Shown in pieces: positions 26,975 through 37,035 of a DNA stretch of 64,000 nucleotides. The notes beneath the pieces were generated by a model. That model did no database searches. It was not told the DNA's origin and worked only from the letters and a program-made list of their open reading frames with translations. Every line of letters begins with the position of its first letter. Position 1 is the stretch's first letter. Origin of the DNA: Diphasiastrum complanatum (Eukaryota > Streptophyta > Lycopodiopsida > Lycopodiales > Lycopodiaceae); NCBI GenBank assembly GCA_029204225.1, contig CM055109.1:31721870-31785869 (forward strand), written 5' to 3'. Made by a program: the position numbers and the translations under genes.

Positions 26975-27125
26975 GGTGGGCACCAATGTTTAGATACCCG
27001 GTTCGAACCAGCGGTATGAACCGCCTGATTCGATGGTATGAACCAGATTCAAATCAGAGTAGCCAGATTTGAACCATTCAACCATTCAAACCGGTTTCAG
27101 GGTTTTTGTGATTTATTGAAATTTG
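26975..27125. repeat. Possible small repeat with GGTTCGAACC motifs
   Basis: CACCAATGTTTAG is followed by GGTTCGAACCAG, several GAACC/ATTCAAA variants and CCGGTTTCAGGGTTTTTG. A similar order (CACCAATGTTTTA, TTCGAACC, CGGTTTTAGGGTTTTT) is seen at 14205-14320. Probably two copies of one unclassified element. Confidence 0.4.
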
Positions 27126-27941
27126 ACTCTTTTTGAGAATAAATCATGATTCATATTACATAAAATTAGTCATAAGTATCAATCTAAGTTGGGGATGTCC
27201 GTAAAGGATGCATCAATTGTGCTGCATGCAAAAAGTTAAAAGGACTGAGAATAGAAAAGTGAATTGCGACTGAAATTTGAGGAATTGTTCCATGAAACTT
27301 CCCTTTGTAATGCTAATAGCTATCTCCTTCAGAGCTCAAATGACAAATAGTCCTCCAAAAGAGCACTCACTAACAGCCTACTAGTAGATTTATTGATGGC
27401 CCTTTTCATCACAAGAGCCAGACACTTTTTATAGGAGAACTTTACTTTGCTGGCAGCTAAACTTTCAACTATGGCTTTGCCAAAGTTGAAATAAAAAGAA
27501 ATTGCTTTACTATTGAGCTTTATCTGTAAAGTTGATAGTTGAAGGCTATATAGTATGTAGTATGTAGTATGCTCCTTGCCAGCAGCCACATCAATATCAT
27601 TATTCATAGAGTAAGTGTCTAGACTCTAGATCACAGAATCCAGATTCCAGATGCCTTATGCAGCATGCTATTGTTGATCATTGATTACAATTTACAACTA
27701 ACTAACAACTTAATAATTCGTACAAAAATGAAAGGAATGAATACAATTCTAAATTATTCATGAATGACGAAATCACAAGTGACTTGTGAGTCGTTAGGCT
27801 CATAACATGATTCATTGGGTTTAAATTTTGAACATTCAAGAATCAACAGTAAATAAAAGTCTAATTTTCTAAAGATTCAAGAATCAAAACAACAAATATA
27901 AGCGATATAATTCAAATGCTTAAATATAGACAATAATCATG

Positions 27942-28304
27942 ATTCAAATCATAGATGCACAGCGTTTCTAGAAATGCGTTCAGAAATGCGTTCAGAAACG
28001 TGTTTCTGAAACACGTTTCTGGTTTGGGAATGTGTTTCTCAGAAACGTTTTTTTTCTAAATTTTATTTTTTTGATTTTTGTGGGCAATATGGGTATCAAA
28101 TTAAAGCTCTAATCAAGAGCATTGCATTTATGTAGGTTGCCGAGTGTTTCGGTTACAGTGTGGTCCAGTTTAGGTGCAGCAATCCTTGTTGGATTCTGTC
28201 AATCCCTATGAATTTTTAAAGACCTATTTCTGATTTTTTTCCAGCGATTCTGGATCCAGAAACGTGTTTTTAGAAACGCGTCTCTGGGCAACTATGATTC
28301 AAAT
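27942..28304. mobile_element. Non-autonomous hAT-type element (347 bp) with 8-bp target duplication
   Basis: The element spans 27950-28296 and is flanked by perfect ATTCAAAT repeats (27942-27949 and 28297-28304). Its ends are imperfect inverted repeats (CATAGATGCACAG at the left; CATAGTTGCCCAG read from the right end). An 8-bp duplication with CA-starting inverted ends is typical of hAT transposons. The interior has no ORF. It contains AGAAACGTGTTTCTG-type palindromes near 28000-28020 and a GGGCAATATGGGTATCA block also found in relatives at 38.7 and 32.7 kb. Mobilisation would require a transposase supplied in trans. Confidence 0.8.
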
Positions 28305-28569
28305 TTCATAATATCATATAAGGACGTCAGTGAAATGTGATTGCAAGTCACAATTGAGTCGTGATAGTTGACAATCATAGTACATACTACATAGAATCAT
28401 CAATGTTTGAAATTAGATTGAATACTAAATAATCGCTGAGTAGCGACTCATGAGCTTTGAGCACTCTAGTATCTAGTCTACAGACTACCACTCTAGTAAA
28501 CTACATAGTGCAAAGTCTGAGATGATAGATCTATGCTCGTCTCCTAGTCCTACTCGGAAGCTGCCCTGT

Positions 28570-28972
28570 AGCAGCACCTGTGTTGCAGCGGATCGTGGGA
28601 GGAGATGTTCCTAGAGCTACCAGCACACATGCAGCCTCTCCTCCAGTTGTTCCTTCAGCAGCAGGTCCATCTCGTCCAGCGTCGTCATCAGCTGCTGACG
28701 CACAATTTACAGAGCCAGATCATGCCACAGGGGGCCGCAGCGATGCAGCAGGCGATGCTCCACAGTCAGCAGACACACCTTCAGCATGCCCATCTGTTGT
28801 TTCTAGTGGGCGTTCTAGACCAAGAGAGTCCTTTGTGCAGTAGAGAGCGATTAGGGCTAGGCAGCAGACCTTGGACCGAGGTGCATGGCAGAGACATCAT
28901 CATGCTCTGTGTACCCGACGGATTGGCCAGCTGTTCTATGAGTGTGGCATTCCTTTTGTTGTTGCAGACACT
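28570..28972 (+). pseudogene. hAT-like transposase N-terminal remnant
   Basis: A plus-strand reading from 28580 gives a Ser/Ala/Pro-rich linker with R-P-R-E-S-F-V-Q, one TAG stop (28841-28843), and then [10 protein letters not shown] and [12 protein letters not shown]. The last motif resembles the start of the DUF659 region of plant hAT transposases (I-A-x-F-F-Y-x-C-G-I-P-F). At about 28972 the reading turns abruptly into gypsy RT sequence (DKVKAI), so this is a chimeric junction. Its likely continuation is at 31.63 kb. Confidence 0.5.
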
Positions 28973-29627
28973 CCCGATAAGGTTAAAGCCATACTCAGTT
29001 GGCTGAGACCTCAGAATATTTTAGAGCTTCAGATCTTTCTTGGTTTGGCGGGATATTATAGATGATTTGTCAAGGAATATGCTCAGATAGCAGTTCCCAT
29101 GACAAATCTTCTTAAGGGGAAGGGAAAGGAGTTCATTTGGGAGTCCGCACAGCAGGAGAGCTTTGATGCTCTCAAAACAGCCTTAGCTACAGCACCAGTT
29201 TTAAAAATCGTCGACCCCAATCAGCCATTCGTGGTCGAAACAGATGCTAGCGACTTTGCAATTGGTGTTGTACTAACTCAGAGTGGACGACCAGTTGCGT
29301 TCGAGAGTAAAAAACTCAGCTAGCACAGACTAGGTACAGTTCCTATGAAAAGGAACTCTTTTCTATAGTTCATGCCCTTAAGACTTGGAGGCATTATTTA
29401 TATGGTGCCAACTTCGAGGTCCTGACAGACCATGAAAGTCTCAGATACCTTTGCAATCAACATGAGCTTAGAGGTCGGAAAGCTCGTTGGGCAGAGTTGA
29501 TGCAAGAGTTTGATATGTCTATCAGATATAGACGGGGGAAATTCAATACAGTAGCAGATGCACTTAGTAGAATGCCTATAATAAACGAGCTGAGTTTTAC
29601 TCAGATTCGTAGTGGTTACTCGAGTCC

Positions 29628-30803
29628 TTGAGAGGGAAGTGCCAACATGATGCATTCTTCTCTACTATCTGGAACTCAGTCCAGAGCAGACAGTTACAAA
29701 CTCCAGAACCAGTTCCTGGGGCTGGTGTCAGTTCATCCAAGAATACGGCAGCTTCCGTTGAGGATGATGATGAGTCCGAGTATGCGTCAGATGACGTTGA
29801 GGACTTTGAGCCTGTATTACCCAAGCAAACCCCAGTGGTTGAGGGTCAGTTGACTCAAGGATGCAAATGGAAACAATATTCCATTCAGGATGAGTACTTG
29901 CTCTATAGAGATAGAGTATGTGTCCCCAATTCAGAGGATTATAGGCAGCAGGTCCTATATGAGTGTCATGACAGTCCTAGTGCGGGGCACCCAGGCATTC
30001 AGAAGACCTATGAGCTTCTTTGTAGGCAATATTTCTGGCCCAGTATGAAAAAGGACATCCAACAATATGTAAGCAGTTGCCAGAAATGTCGAGTAAATAA
30101 AGCAGAGCGTTTAAAGGCAGGAGGGTTGTTACAGCCCTTAGATATACCAGCTGGTAAATGGGAGAGTATCTCCATGGATTTTATAGTAGGCCTGCCTAAA
30201 ACCCAAAAGGGTAATGACGCTATATGGGTCACAGTTGACCGTCTGACCAAAATGGCTCACTTTATTCCGACCAAAACAACCGTTACAGCTCCAGAATTAG
30301 CGAGGTTGTTTGTAGATGGGCTATTTAAACTGTACAGTCTACCTTCCGGCATAGTCAGCGACCAGGACAGTAAGTTTAATGGAAATTTTTGGAGGGCAGT
30401 ATTCCATCATCTCCATACTAAACTTAATATGAGTACCACCGACCATCCACAGATGGCCGGTCAAACAGAGAGGGTAAATCAGGTGCTGGAGGATATGCTT
30501 CGCGCAGACGTCAGCAAGAAGCAGACTAATTGGGAGGAGTATCTCTCAATATTAGAGTTTGCTTATAACAGTACCAAACATTCAGCTACGGGATACAGCC
30601 CATTTATGCTGATGTACGGTTTTCAGCCACGCTCACCCACAGCTGTAGGGTTTAAACAAGAAAAAGTTGAAGTAGCCAGAAACTTTTTAGAGGACCTAAA
30701 CCAGATGATAGAACATGCTAAGCGTAGCATTAGGCAGTCCCAGGATCGAGCCAGGCATTATGCAGATCCGCACAGACGGGATGTGCAGTTCTTCCGCTGG
30801 TGA
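29628..30803 (+). pseudogene. Chromovirus integrase core ORF
   Basis: An open frame of 391 codons whose first residues lie in a variable linker, so the start is not native. It covers the zinc-binding H-H-C-C region near residues 110-155 and the D-D-E core (Asp in SMDFIVGLP, Asp in VSDQDSKF, Glu in QTERVNQ). The frame is lost at DVQFFRW, while the continuation (GEKVYLRVP to the chromodomain) is in the next frame at 30803-31233. Integrase inserts element DNA into the genome. Without gag and RT this copy cannot act alone. Confidence 0.8.
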
Positions 30804-31229
30804 GAAAGTCTACTTGAGAGTCCCAGTTGACTCTAAAACCCTCAAATCAGGAGTGTGTGCTAAGTTGTCTCCTAGGTATTGTGGTCCCTTTACCATTAGT
30901 AGGAGACTAGGCGAGGTCACCTATGAACTAGAACTCCCACATAGTAGTAAGGTTTTTCCGGTCTTTCATGTAAGTCAGTTACGAAAAGCCTTAGCCAGAT
31001 CAGAAAATCTAGTAGGGGACAGTGTTCTAGTTCTCCCATTGGATTCTCAGCAACCTCCACATGAACCAGAGGAGATTCTTGACAGTAGAGAGACGCAGAC
31101 TCGTCATACACTATACAAAGAATACCTGGACAAGTGGAATGATCAGCCTATTGAGAATGCCACCTGGGAAAGAGGCAGCGTCCTTCGCAAGATTTTTCCA
31201 GACCTTGTCTTAGAGGACCAAGACGGTTC

Positions 31230-31244
31230 TTAAGGGGGAGGGAG
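31230..31244 (+). promoter_or_regulatory. Polypurine tract of chromovirus
   Basis: TTAAGGGGGAGGGAG lies directly after the pol stop and before TGTTACG of the LTR. It is the plus-strand priming site. Confidence 0.75.
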
Positions 31245-31629
31245 TGTTACGAGCACGTAACCAGGGCCGAACCCTAGGGAACACAGGAGGTCAGATACCA
31301 CAGTCAGGGTCGTGTCCAGCGTACACGACCAACAGGGCAAGACAGTGTGAGTAGTGTGCCCCGTCATAGTCCATAGCCATGGCGGGCCTAACACAGCCTA
31401 GGGACCCTGTTAGCAAGATAGGGCCCCACGTTGGGTCTCGATGTGCAGTCGGCCATGTCAGAGCCACGTGGCCGACACTTGGCAGTACGCATGCTATCAG
31501 GCCTCACACTGGGCTAGGAGGGGCTTGCTCCATATCAGGGAGTAAGCAAGGTTGGGTGGATCAGTTAGTGTTTGCCCTACTGTGGTGTTAGGATCTCTTA
31601 CAGCTAACTATGCCCGTTTGTTTTTGTAG
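31245..31629 (+). repeat. 3' LTR of truncated chromovirus (right end unclear)
   Basis: It begins TGTTACGAGCACGTAACC right after the polypurine tract. The analogous LTR at 42022 begins TGTTACGTACCC. I could not find a CA end. The hAT-like reading resumes at about 31630, so the LTR ends at or before that point. Confidence 0.5.
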
Positions 31630-32340
31630 GTGAACCCTGACTCCTGCAAGGTACATACGACAACTGCTGATCCTTGGGTCCCCCCTACGGAGGAGGAGCT
31701 CGAGGATGATATCTATCATGAGCTACATAGGCAAGCAGATGCAAAGGCACGGTCTGCACGACACCACTAGAGAGCAGCTCGACATCATGAGATGGGAGAG
31801 GATGGAGATGATGAAATTTTGGGGCGTGGAGAGGGATTTGGGCATGGGTACGAGGAGTGGATGGATGAGGGTGATACAGAGGCAGAGGATGAGGGTGAGC
31901 ATGGGGGGGGGAGACATGCAGCACTTATTCGTAGACCCCGATGCCGAGACACAGGAGGAGCCAGCCGTTCCTACACCTAGACGTAGACGTTCCGGGGGGG
32001 GGTGGGCTGGGGGCATTGTTTGTAGAGAGGACTGGAGTTTCACAGACAGATGAGGGCCAGGTCGGCTCTGAGTTTATAGGGCCTTCCTAGGCTACGAGAT
32101 CACAGTTGAGAGGGCGACCTAGAGGGAGGAGCAGTTGGAGCCAGCCAGGAGGGGGCAGGAGGGAGAGAGAGACGGAGAGAGAGAGGTAGGGGACAGGGAA
32201 GAGGCAGAGGCGGACGTAGAGGCAGAGGCAGAGGCTCACCACGACACATGACACCCTCAGCGTCATCTATAGACTCCTTGTTTGGCAATTCCACAGACAC
32301 TGATGACTCAGACTTTGAGTTAGAGGACGATTGTTAGTTG
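31630..32340 (+). pseudogene. hAT-like transposase C-terminal remnant
   Basis: After TTTTTGTAG (a plausible acceptor) the frame reads ADPWVPPTEEELEDDI, a pattern like the N-D-P-F-V-x-P-T-x-E-E-x-x-D-D end of plant hAT transposases. It then breaks down into an acidic and Arg/Gly-rich coding stretch with G tracts at 31903-31911 and 31993-32001, ending near TTAGAGGACGATTGTTAG. A second copy of this stretch, on the minus strand, is at 13.66-14.18 kb. The family label rests on short motifs only. Confidence 0.5.
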
Positions 32341-32518
32341 TTAGTTGTTATGAGACATTATTTATCGGACTTCACTCTATTTTTTTTCAGCCTTGAGCCC
32401 GACATTATATATTTTCACATTTTTACATTGTGTCTTGTCGGTTTGTGTTTCGATATGGTTTTTTTCCAGCATGGTCTACTTCAGTAGGTAATTATCACAT
32501 TCTAATTTCTACAAACTT

Positions 32519-32521
<3 letters not shown>

Positions 32522-32554
<33 letters not shown>
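32522..32554. repeat. (AG)n microsatellite
   Basis: About 16 AG units. Confidence 0.97.
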
Positions 32555-32556
<2 letters not shown>

Positions 32557-32734
32557 CAGTATGCTTTCAATGCTTTGGTTTGCACATGATTTCATTTCAC
32601 ACAATACTGTAGAAAATGATATAATAGTGAAAAATAACTTGATGGTAGAAAATCACTCAATGCTTCGAAATTGGACGACAATGGTCTTGAAATTGATGGC
32701 AAACTTGATACATGAACTGCTCTTGAACAAACCT

Positions 32735-32855
32735 TCCATTTGATACCCATATTGGCATTAAAAAAAAATCAAAAAAAAAAGCATTCCGAGAAACCCTAAT
32801 GGGAAATCCCCGAACGTGATCCGGATCGCGTTCCGGATCGTGGCCTGCAACTTTG
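32735..32855. mobile_element. Fragment of the hAT-type non-autonomous family
   Basis: TTGATACCCATATTGGCA, then an A-rich stretch, then GATCGCGTTCCGGATCGTGG and CCTGCAACTTTG. This parallels the right end of the 719-bp element at 38.1-38.8 kb (GATACCCATATTGGCA... GATCGCGTTCCGGAACGTGG CTTGCAACTATA). The left end was not found, so no target duplication can be shown. Confidence 0.6.
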
Positions 32856-32867
32856 AGCAGCACTAGG

Positions 32868-33012
32868 CTCCTCTCCTCATATCGCTAGAGTCATCATCAT
32901 CATCATCACCTGAGGAACCATCATCCTCGGATTCTTCCTCAACGTACTCTTCAAATCTCTCCTCATTGGAGGACTTGATAAGCTCTTCTTCCTCAATATT
33001 TTTAGCCTAGCT
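32868..33012 (-). other. Short minus-strand acidic coding remnant
   Basis: The minus strand reads about 45 codons, K-N-I-E-E-E-E-L-I-K-S-S-N-E-E-R-F-E-E-Y, then an Asp/Ser-rich run and a stop near 32868. Such acidic tails end some hAT transposases, and it lies next to an hAT-type fragment. No upstream part was found and the function is unknown. Confidence 0.3.
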
Positions 33013-34256
33013 TTTATTCTCTAATTCGAAATATGAAAGAACGACTCAAAAATTGGCCATTTTGAATCAACTACAAACTCGAAATTTTGAAAAGTATTTT
33101 AGCTTATGACTTGAATCCTTTTTTTTTCACATATAAAGAGTGGAATACATATAAAGTACCTGGAGATTGTGGGACAAACACTACAATTCAATACTTCACG
33201 TTCAACAATACACTACTTCTGATTCTTTGCCCTCAAACATTGGAACTTGAACTCTAACGCTAATATAACATATTTCCAAGAACATAAAGTTGGAAGAATG
33301 TAAGTACAACACTCACTAAGGAGTTAGCAATTCGAAGAATATCATCAATGCATATTGTGGATGAACCAGCACCAATGTTGCAAGATACCCCTTCATTCCC
33401 ATGATTTTCGCCAAAATGTTGCTCCTTATTTCCCTAAATCACCAATAATCATTAACCTTACTACCATTACAAGAGAACACACTAAGCTACAAAAGCATTG
33501 AATTAGCTACATTCAAAAAACCATCCATATATCGATCTGTTTGCAAATCAAAGTTACAATATAAAACCTCAAAACTTGTTAAGCTCCATGCAAAAACTTT
33601 ACTCTATTGAACATCAAAGTATGCAACAATGCCTTTAATTCAATATGAGAAAAGAGAAGAGAGAGAACACACAATTTGTATTGCAACAAATAAAATGATC
33701 AGGATTGACATTAGAGAGAGAAGAAGAAGAAAGAAAATTTTATTAATGTCTTTTCTATGCCAAAAGGCATATAAGACTAGTAAATGTACATGTCAATTAT
33801 GTGGTAACAGTGGGAGCGTATGAAACGCCTCTGAAACAAATAGAAATAACATATCTGAATGCTATGAACTGAAATGAAAAAAACGAAATATGGATTTCTC
33901 TATGATGAGTTTTGCAAAGAAACGTAATTCTTAAGGACGCCCGCGCAAGGACCTAAATTCCCACGAGTTAAAACCCAATTCGGACCTTCTCAAGGATGGA
34001 ATCGGGGAATAAATTGCGTTTTCTTCCTTTCAAATCCAATTGTTCCATAATGGGGCAGGAAAACAAAACGGATCAAAATGGACTGGCATTAGAAATGGGC
34101 CTTTATAGTATATGAAATATGAAACATGTGGGAGCACATGTATGGCTAAGTATCTAAGTGTCATGAATGAGGTATGACACTATCATCCGATCATGTCTTG
34201 CTAATGCTACAGAAAGACGTAATACGAGCTGCAGCATGAAGGACCACTAGTACTCG
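33013..34256. other. Unassigned AT-rich intronic DNA
   Basis: No coding region or defined repeat recognised. A purine-rich patch (GAGAGAGAAGAAGAAGAAAG) lies near 33713-33733. Confidence 0.35.
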
Positions 34257-35920
34257 TTGACGTCGTCTAGGGGGATGAGGTCTCCTCGTGATAGGTCGAG
34301 TAGCTCGTGCTGCAACATGAGTAGGTCACAGTTTCCAGTTCCACCCTCCGAACGACCTGTGAATACTAATTACCTAGAGGATAAAGACATAAAACTGACA
34401 AAATATGCTGGAAGTACTCCACAGAGAACCACTGATGTGCTAGATCAGTGGTTGCATAAATGGAAAAAGTATTTTGTTTTTAAATGAGCTCCAACCGATG
34501 AAGGTTGGAGAATTCAAAAAGACGCTTACCATTTTACTATTTTTGCTGATAGGTAGTGGCGGAAATCGCTGAAGTCAAACCAGTGCCCAACCACCTGGGT
34601 TGAATTCAAGCGGGCCTTAAGGGCTCAGTTTATTTCTCCACACGAGCATGTACGTGCGACGGATGCGTGGTTTTTGCACCGTCAAAAACACTACAGTGTG
34701 CAAGAATATGCTGATAGGTATAGGGAAGTACTTATCAAGATTCCAGAAGAAATTGCAAAGTGGCTTGTAATACAAAAGTTTGTGTTTGGCCTTTGGGAAG
34801 AGTTCAGGCCGCATGTGCTCAATGCACACTATAAGGCCTTGGAGCAGACGGTTGCATTTTTTGCAAGGACGGCCTATCCAGATGCAGCAGGCTCTGAAAC
34901 GCACGCTAGCACTTTCTTTGCCAAAACACTCCTACAGTAACAGTGGAACAAAAGGAAAAGGACAAGAAAGAAGGACTGTGTGCACCTGTTCAAAGATTGT
35001 CCTCGGCGCACGGGCAAGAAACTTCATACTCTACAGCCACGCTAGGAAGGGGACAAGGATGAGGATATGTTGGATGATTTACTGGGTAGCAGTGATGAGG
35101 ACACTAAGCATGTCATGACCATTTCGGTGCGAAATTATTCCAGATGCACCAGTTTGTTTCCTTTCCACCAGGGCAGGAGACGGGTATCAGTTTCCGAATA
35201 GCGAGTTGATACGGATGAGGGGGAAGCTGGAAGGTCGCGATGTTCTTGTATTATTCGACTCACAACTCTCGTGCGGTGAAGAAGCTTAACCTGGCTATCG
35301 TGCCTTCTGATTACCGATATACAGTTGAGCTAGATGGTAAGGGCACAGAGGTGTGGGATCAACGAGTCTCTCAGGCACTGTTTTCTATTCACACTTACTC
35401 TGACAAGTTAGACTTTGAGATCACCAAGCTAGCCAAGTTTGATGTTGTACTAGAAAAACGGTGTGGCATGCAAGTAAGCAGCCCGCTATAGATTTCCTTT
35501 TGCATGAGTATGTTTTCAGGCATGAGGGTTTGTCTCATGTCCTGCGACGGAGGGTATTTCGGTTGACCCTGCCAAGGTGGCTGTGGTCAAGAAGTGGCCA
35601 AGACCGGCCGATATTTGTCAGTTACAGTCTTTCCTAGGCTTACCGACAGTTTGTCCTGAACTATTCCAGGGTAGCTCGGATCAATTACGGAATAACAACA
35701 CTATGTCTGCTGGGATTTTGAGGCTCAGCATAGTTTTGACAACTTGAAGGAGGCTGTTGCAACAGCCCCAGTACTCAAGATTGTTGATACCCAAAAAGTT
35801 TTTGACCTAGAGACGAATGCTAGTGGCATTGCAGTGGGGGCAATGTTGAGTCAGGAAGGTAGGCCTATAGCCTTTGAAACTACCTTAAGTCTGCAGCACA
35901 AGGGTAAATGCTCAACACAC
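34257..35920 (+). mobile_element. Decayed Ty3/gypsy element, gag to RNase H start
   Basis: Gag-like reading: I-K-L-T-K-Y-A-G-S and V-L-D-Q-W-L-H-K-W-K-K-Y at 34400-34480, then SVQEYADRYREVL at 34700. A protease-like region (GRDVLVLFDS) follows at 35237-35270. After that a jump to the RT C-terminus (K-V-A-V-V-K-K-W-P-R-P, S-F-L-G-L at 35580-35640) and the RNase H start ([13 protein letters not shown] at 35766) implies deletion of most of the RT. Many stops and frame changes. The order gag-protease-RT fits a gypsy element. LTRs were not found. Confidence 0.65.
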
Positions 35921-36655
35921 TCATGCAACACCAGTCTCTCATCCACTTCACAAGTACTTATGATGTCCTAATGACAGTTCCAAGGACCATTATTATCTAG
36001 CATTCACTCATGGGATAAAATCCCATACATGCCACATGTCAAACCTACACAAGACCTTGAGCTAAACCCCTCCTAGGCCTCCACCATCGTAATCAAGTCC
36101 TTAACTATGTACAATCAACCCTAGCTTATTGCTACCTCTATAATGTTAACCTTCCCTTATTGTTACAAATTTTACTTCTAATATTTACAAAGAACATATG
36201 TTGTTTGTTGATTGTTGGAGATTGGGTACTCCCTTCTTCATTTAAATGACTTGGATAAATATTAATGGCATCATAAAAAGACACGGTGGCACACACATTT
36301 ATTGACATGTTCTCCAACTTACAAGGCAGCATCGGCCTCCAGCCTCTAAGGCAAGATCAAGCCTCCAAGACTCCAAGTGTTGTCAAGTTCTCCATTTCAT
36401 TTCAACTCAATTATCCATGCTCTAGGGTAGCGTTTAAGGTTTAGCACAAGGTTTGACCCTTGTGATCAGCTTCAACATAATAAACGCTCGATTTAGTGGC
36501 TTGAAAACCTGAAATAATATGTACTTTATGAAAATGATCAAACCTGAACCATTCTAAAAACTTCAGTATTGGGAACAGTTAAGTGATTTCATTTATGGAT
36601 CATCAACACCTTATAATACATAGATATGTATGAAAACCTATTCACATTAGCTTAC

Positions 36656-36700
36656 CTCTTTGACAAGAAGCATCACCAACCTTTTCGCAAACTGTGCTGC
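36656..36700 (-). CDS. Lines-homologue gene, 15-codon exon (tentative)
   Basis: A micro-exon of 45 bp, phase 0 at both ends. The acceptor GGTTTTAG precedes GCA GCA CAG, and the donor GAG|GTAAGC is near consensus. It encodes AAQFAKRLVMLLVKE, which would precede the HLAAK exon at 25.8 kb. In animal LINS1 a helical I-K-I-L-L-E-x segment lies at that place. The intron to the exon upstream is 93 bp. The signal is short, and the link across the 10.8-kb intron is inferred from phase and order. Confidence 0.42.
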
Positions 36701-36793
36701 CTAAAACCAGCAAAGAACATCAAGTTTCAACGAGATCAAAGGGAAGTGGCACATTTAAGGCATGCTATATAGATATGCCCTACCCATTCACAC

Positions 36794-37035
36794 CTCTTGT
36801 TCCTCAACGAGTTCCACTCCAGCAGATATAAAGCTAATCAAAACCACCTAATCTAGTCTTATTTTCAGGTTGATATCATCCCAGCAAATATTTCTAGAAA
36901 CCGAAGATGTCAACCAAGGTAGGTGAATTACTTTTAAAATGTCTGAGCAGCATCTTAAATCTTCAAGATTCAGCCGCCCATGCCTTTCTGCCATCCTGTT
37001 ACCATACCATATCTCCGCTAGCTTAAGCAAAGACT
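36794..37035 (-). pseudogene. Lines-homologue gene, 5' exon with in-frame TAG (tentative)
   Basis: The acceptor AAGTATTCCAG precedes AG TCT TTG, and the donor is GAG|GTGTGA. The reading is S-L-L-K-L-A-E-I-W-Y-G-N-R-M-A-E and so on to W-D-D-I-N-L-K-I-R-L-D, then TAG (36850-36848), then V-V-L-I-S-F-I-S-A-G-V-E-L-V-E-E-Q-E. Apart from the one stop, the frame is open over 242 bp and looks like real protein. An alternative is a donor AAAA|GTAATTC near 36938, but then the next acceptor would not keep frame. Either the gene is damaged here, the base is wrong, or the exon is spliced differently. The family link is weak for this exon alone. Confidence 0.35.

Larger units (their letters stand above)
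28973..31244 (+). mobile_element. 5'-truncated chromovirus (Ty3/gypsy) pol
   Basis: It starts in the RT C-terminus ([13 protein letters not shown]) and runs through the RNase H domain (FVVETDASDFAIGVVL, then LTDHESLRYLCNQ). Next comes integrase, with an H-H-C-C motif (H-D-S...G-H-P-G-I-Q, C-Q-K-C), catalytic Asp in SMDFIVGLP, Asp in VSDQDSKF and Glu in QTERVNQVLEDM, and finally a chromodomain (YLDKWNDQP...TWERGSVLRKIFP). Frameshifts occur near 29322 and 30790, and there is a stop after the RNase H segment near 29630. Gag, protease and most of the RT are missing. The polypurine tract TTAAGGGGGAGGGAG precedes the 3' LTR. Dead copy. Confidence 0.85.
25868..36655 (-). other. Giant transposon-filled intron (about 10.8 kb)
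   Basis: Between the exons ending at 36656 (donor GAG|GTAAGC) and starting at 25867. Both flanks are phase 0, so direct splicing keeps frame. Inside are an 347-bp hAT-type element, hAT-like coding DNA with a chromovirus, a fragment of another hAT-type element and a decayed gypsy. The part 25.87-27.9 kb holds no recognisable gene. Confidence 0.5.
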
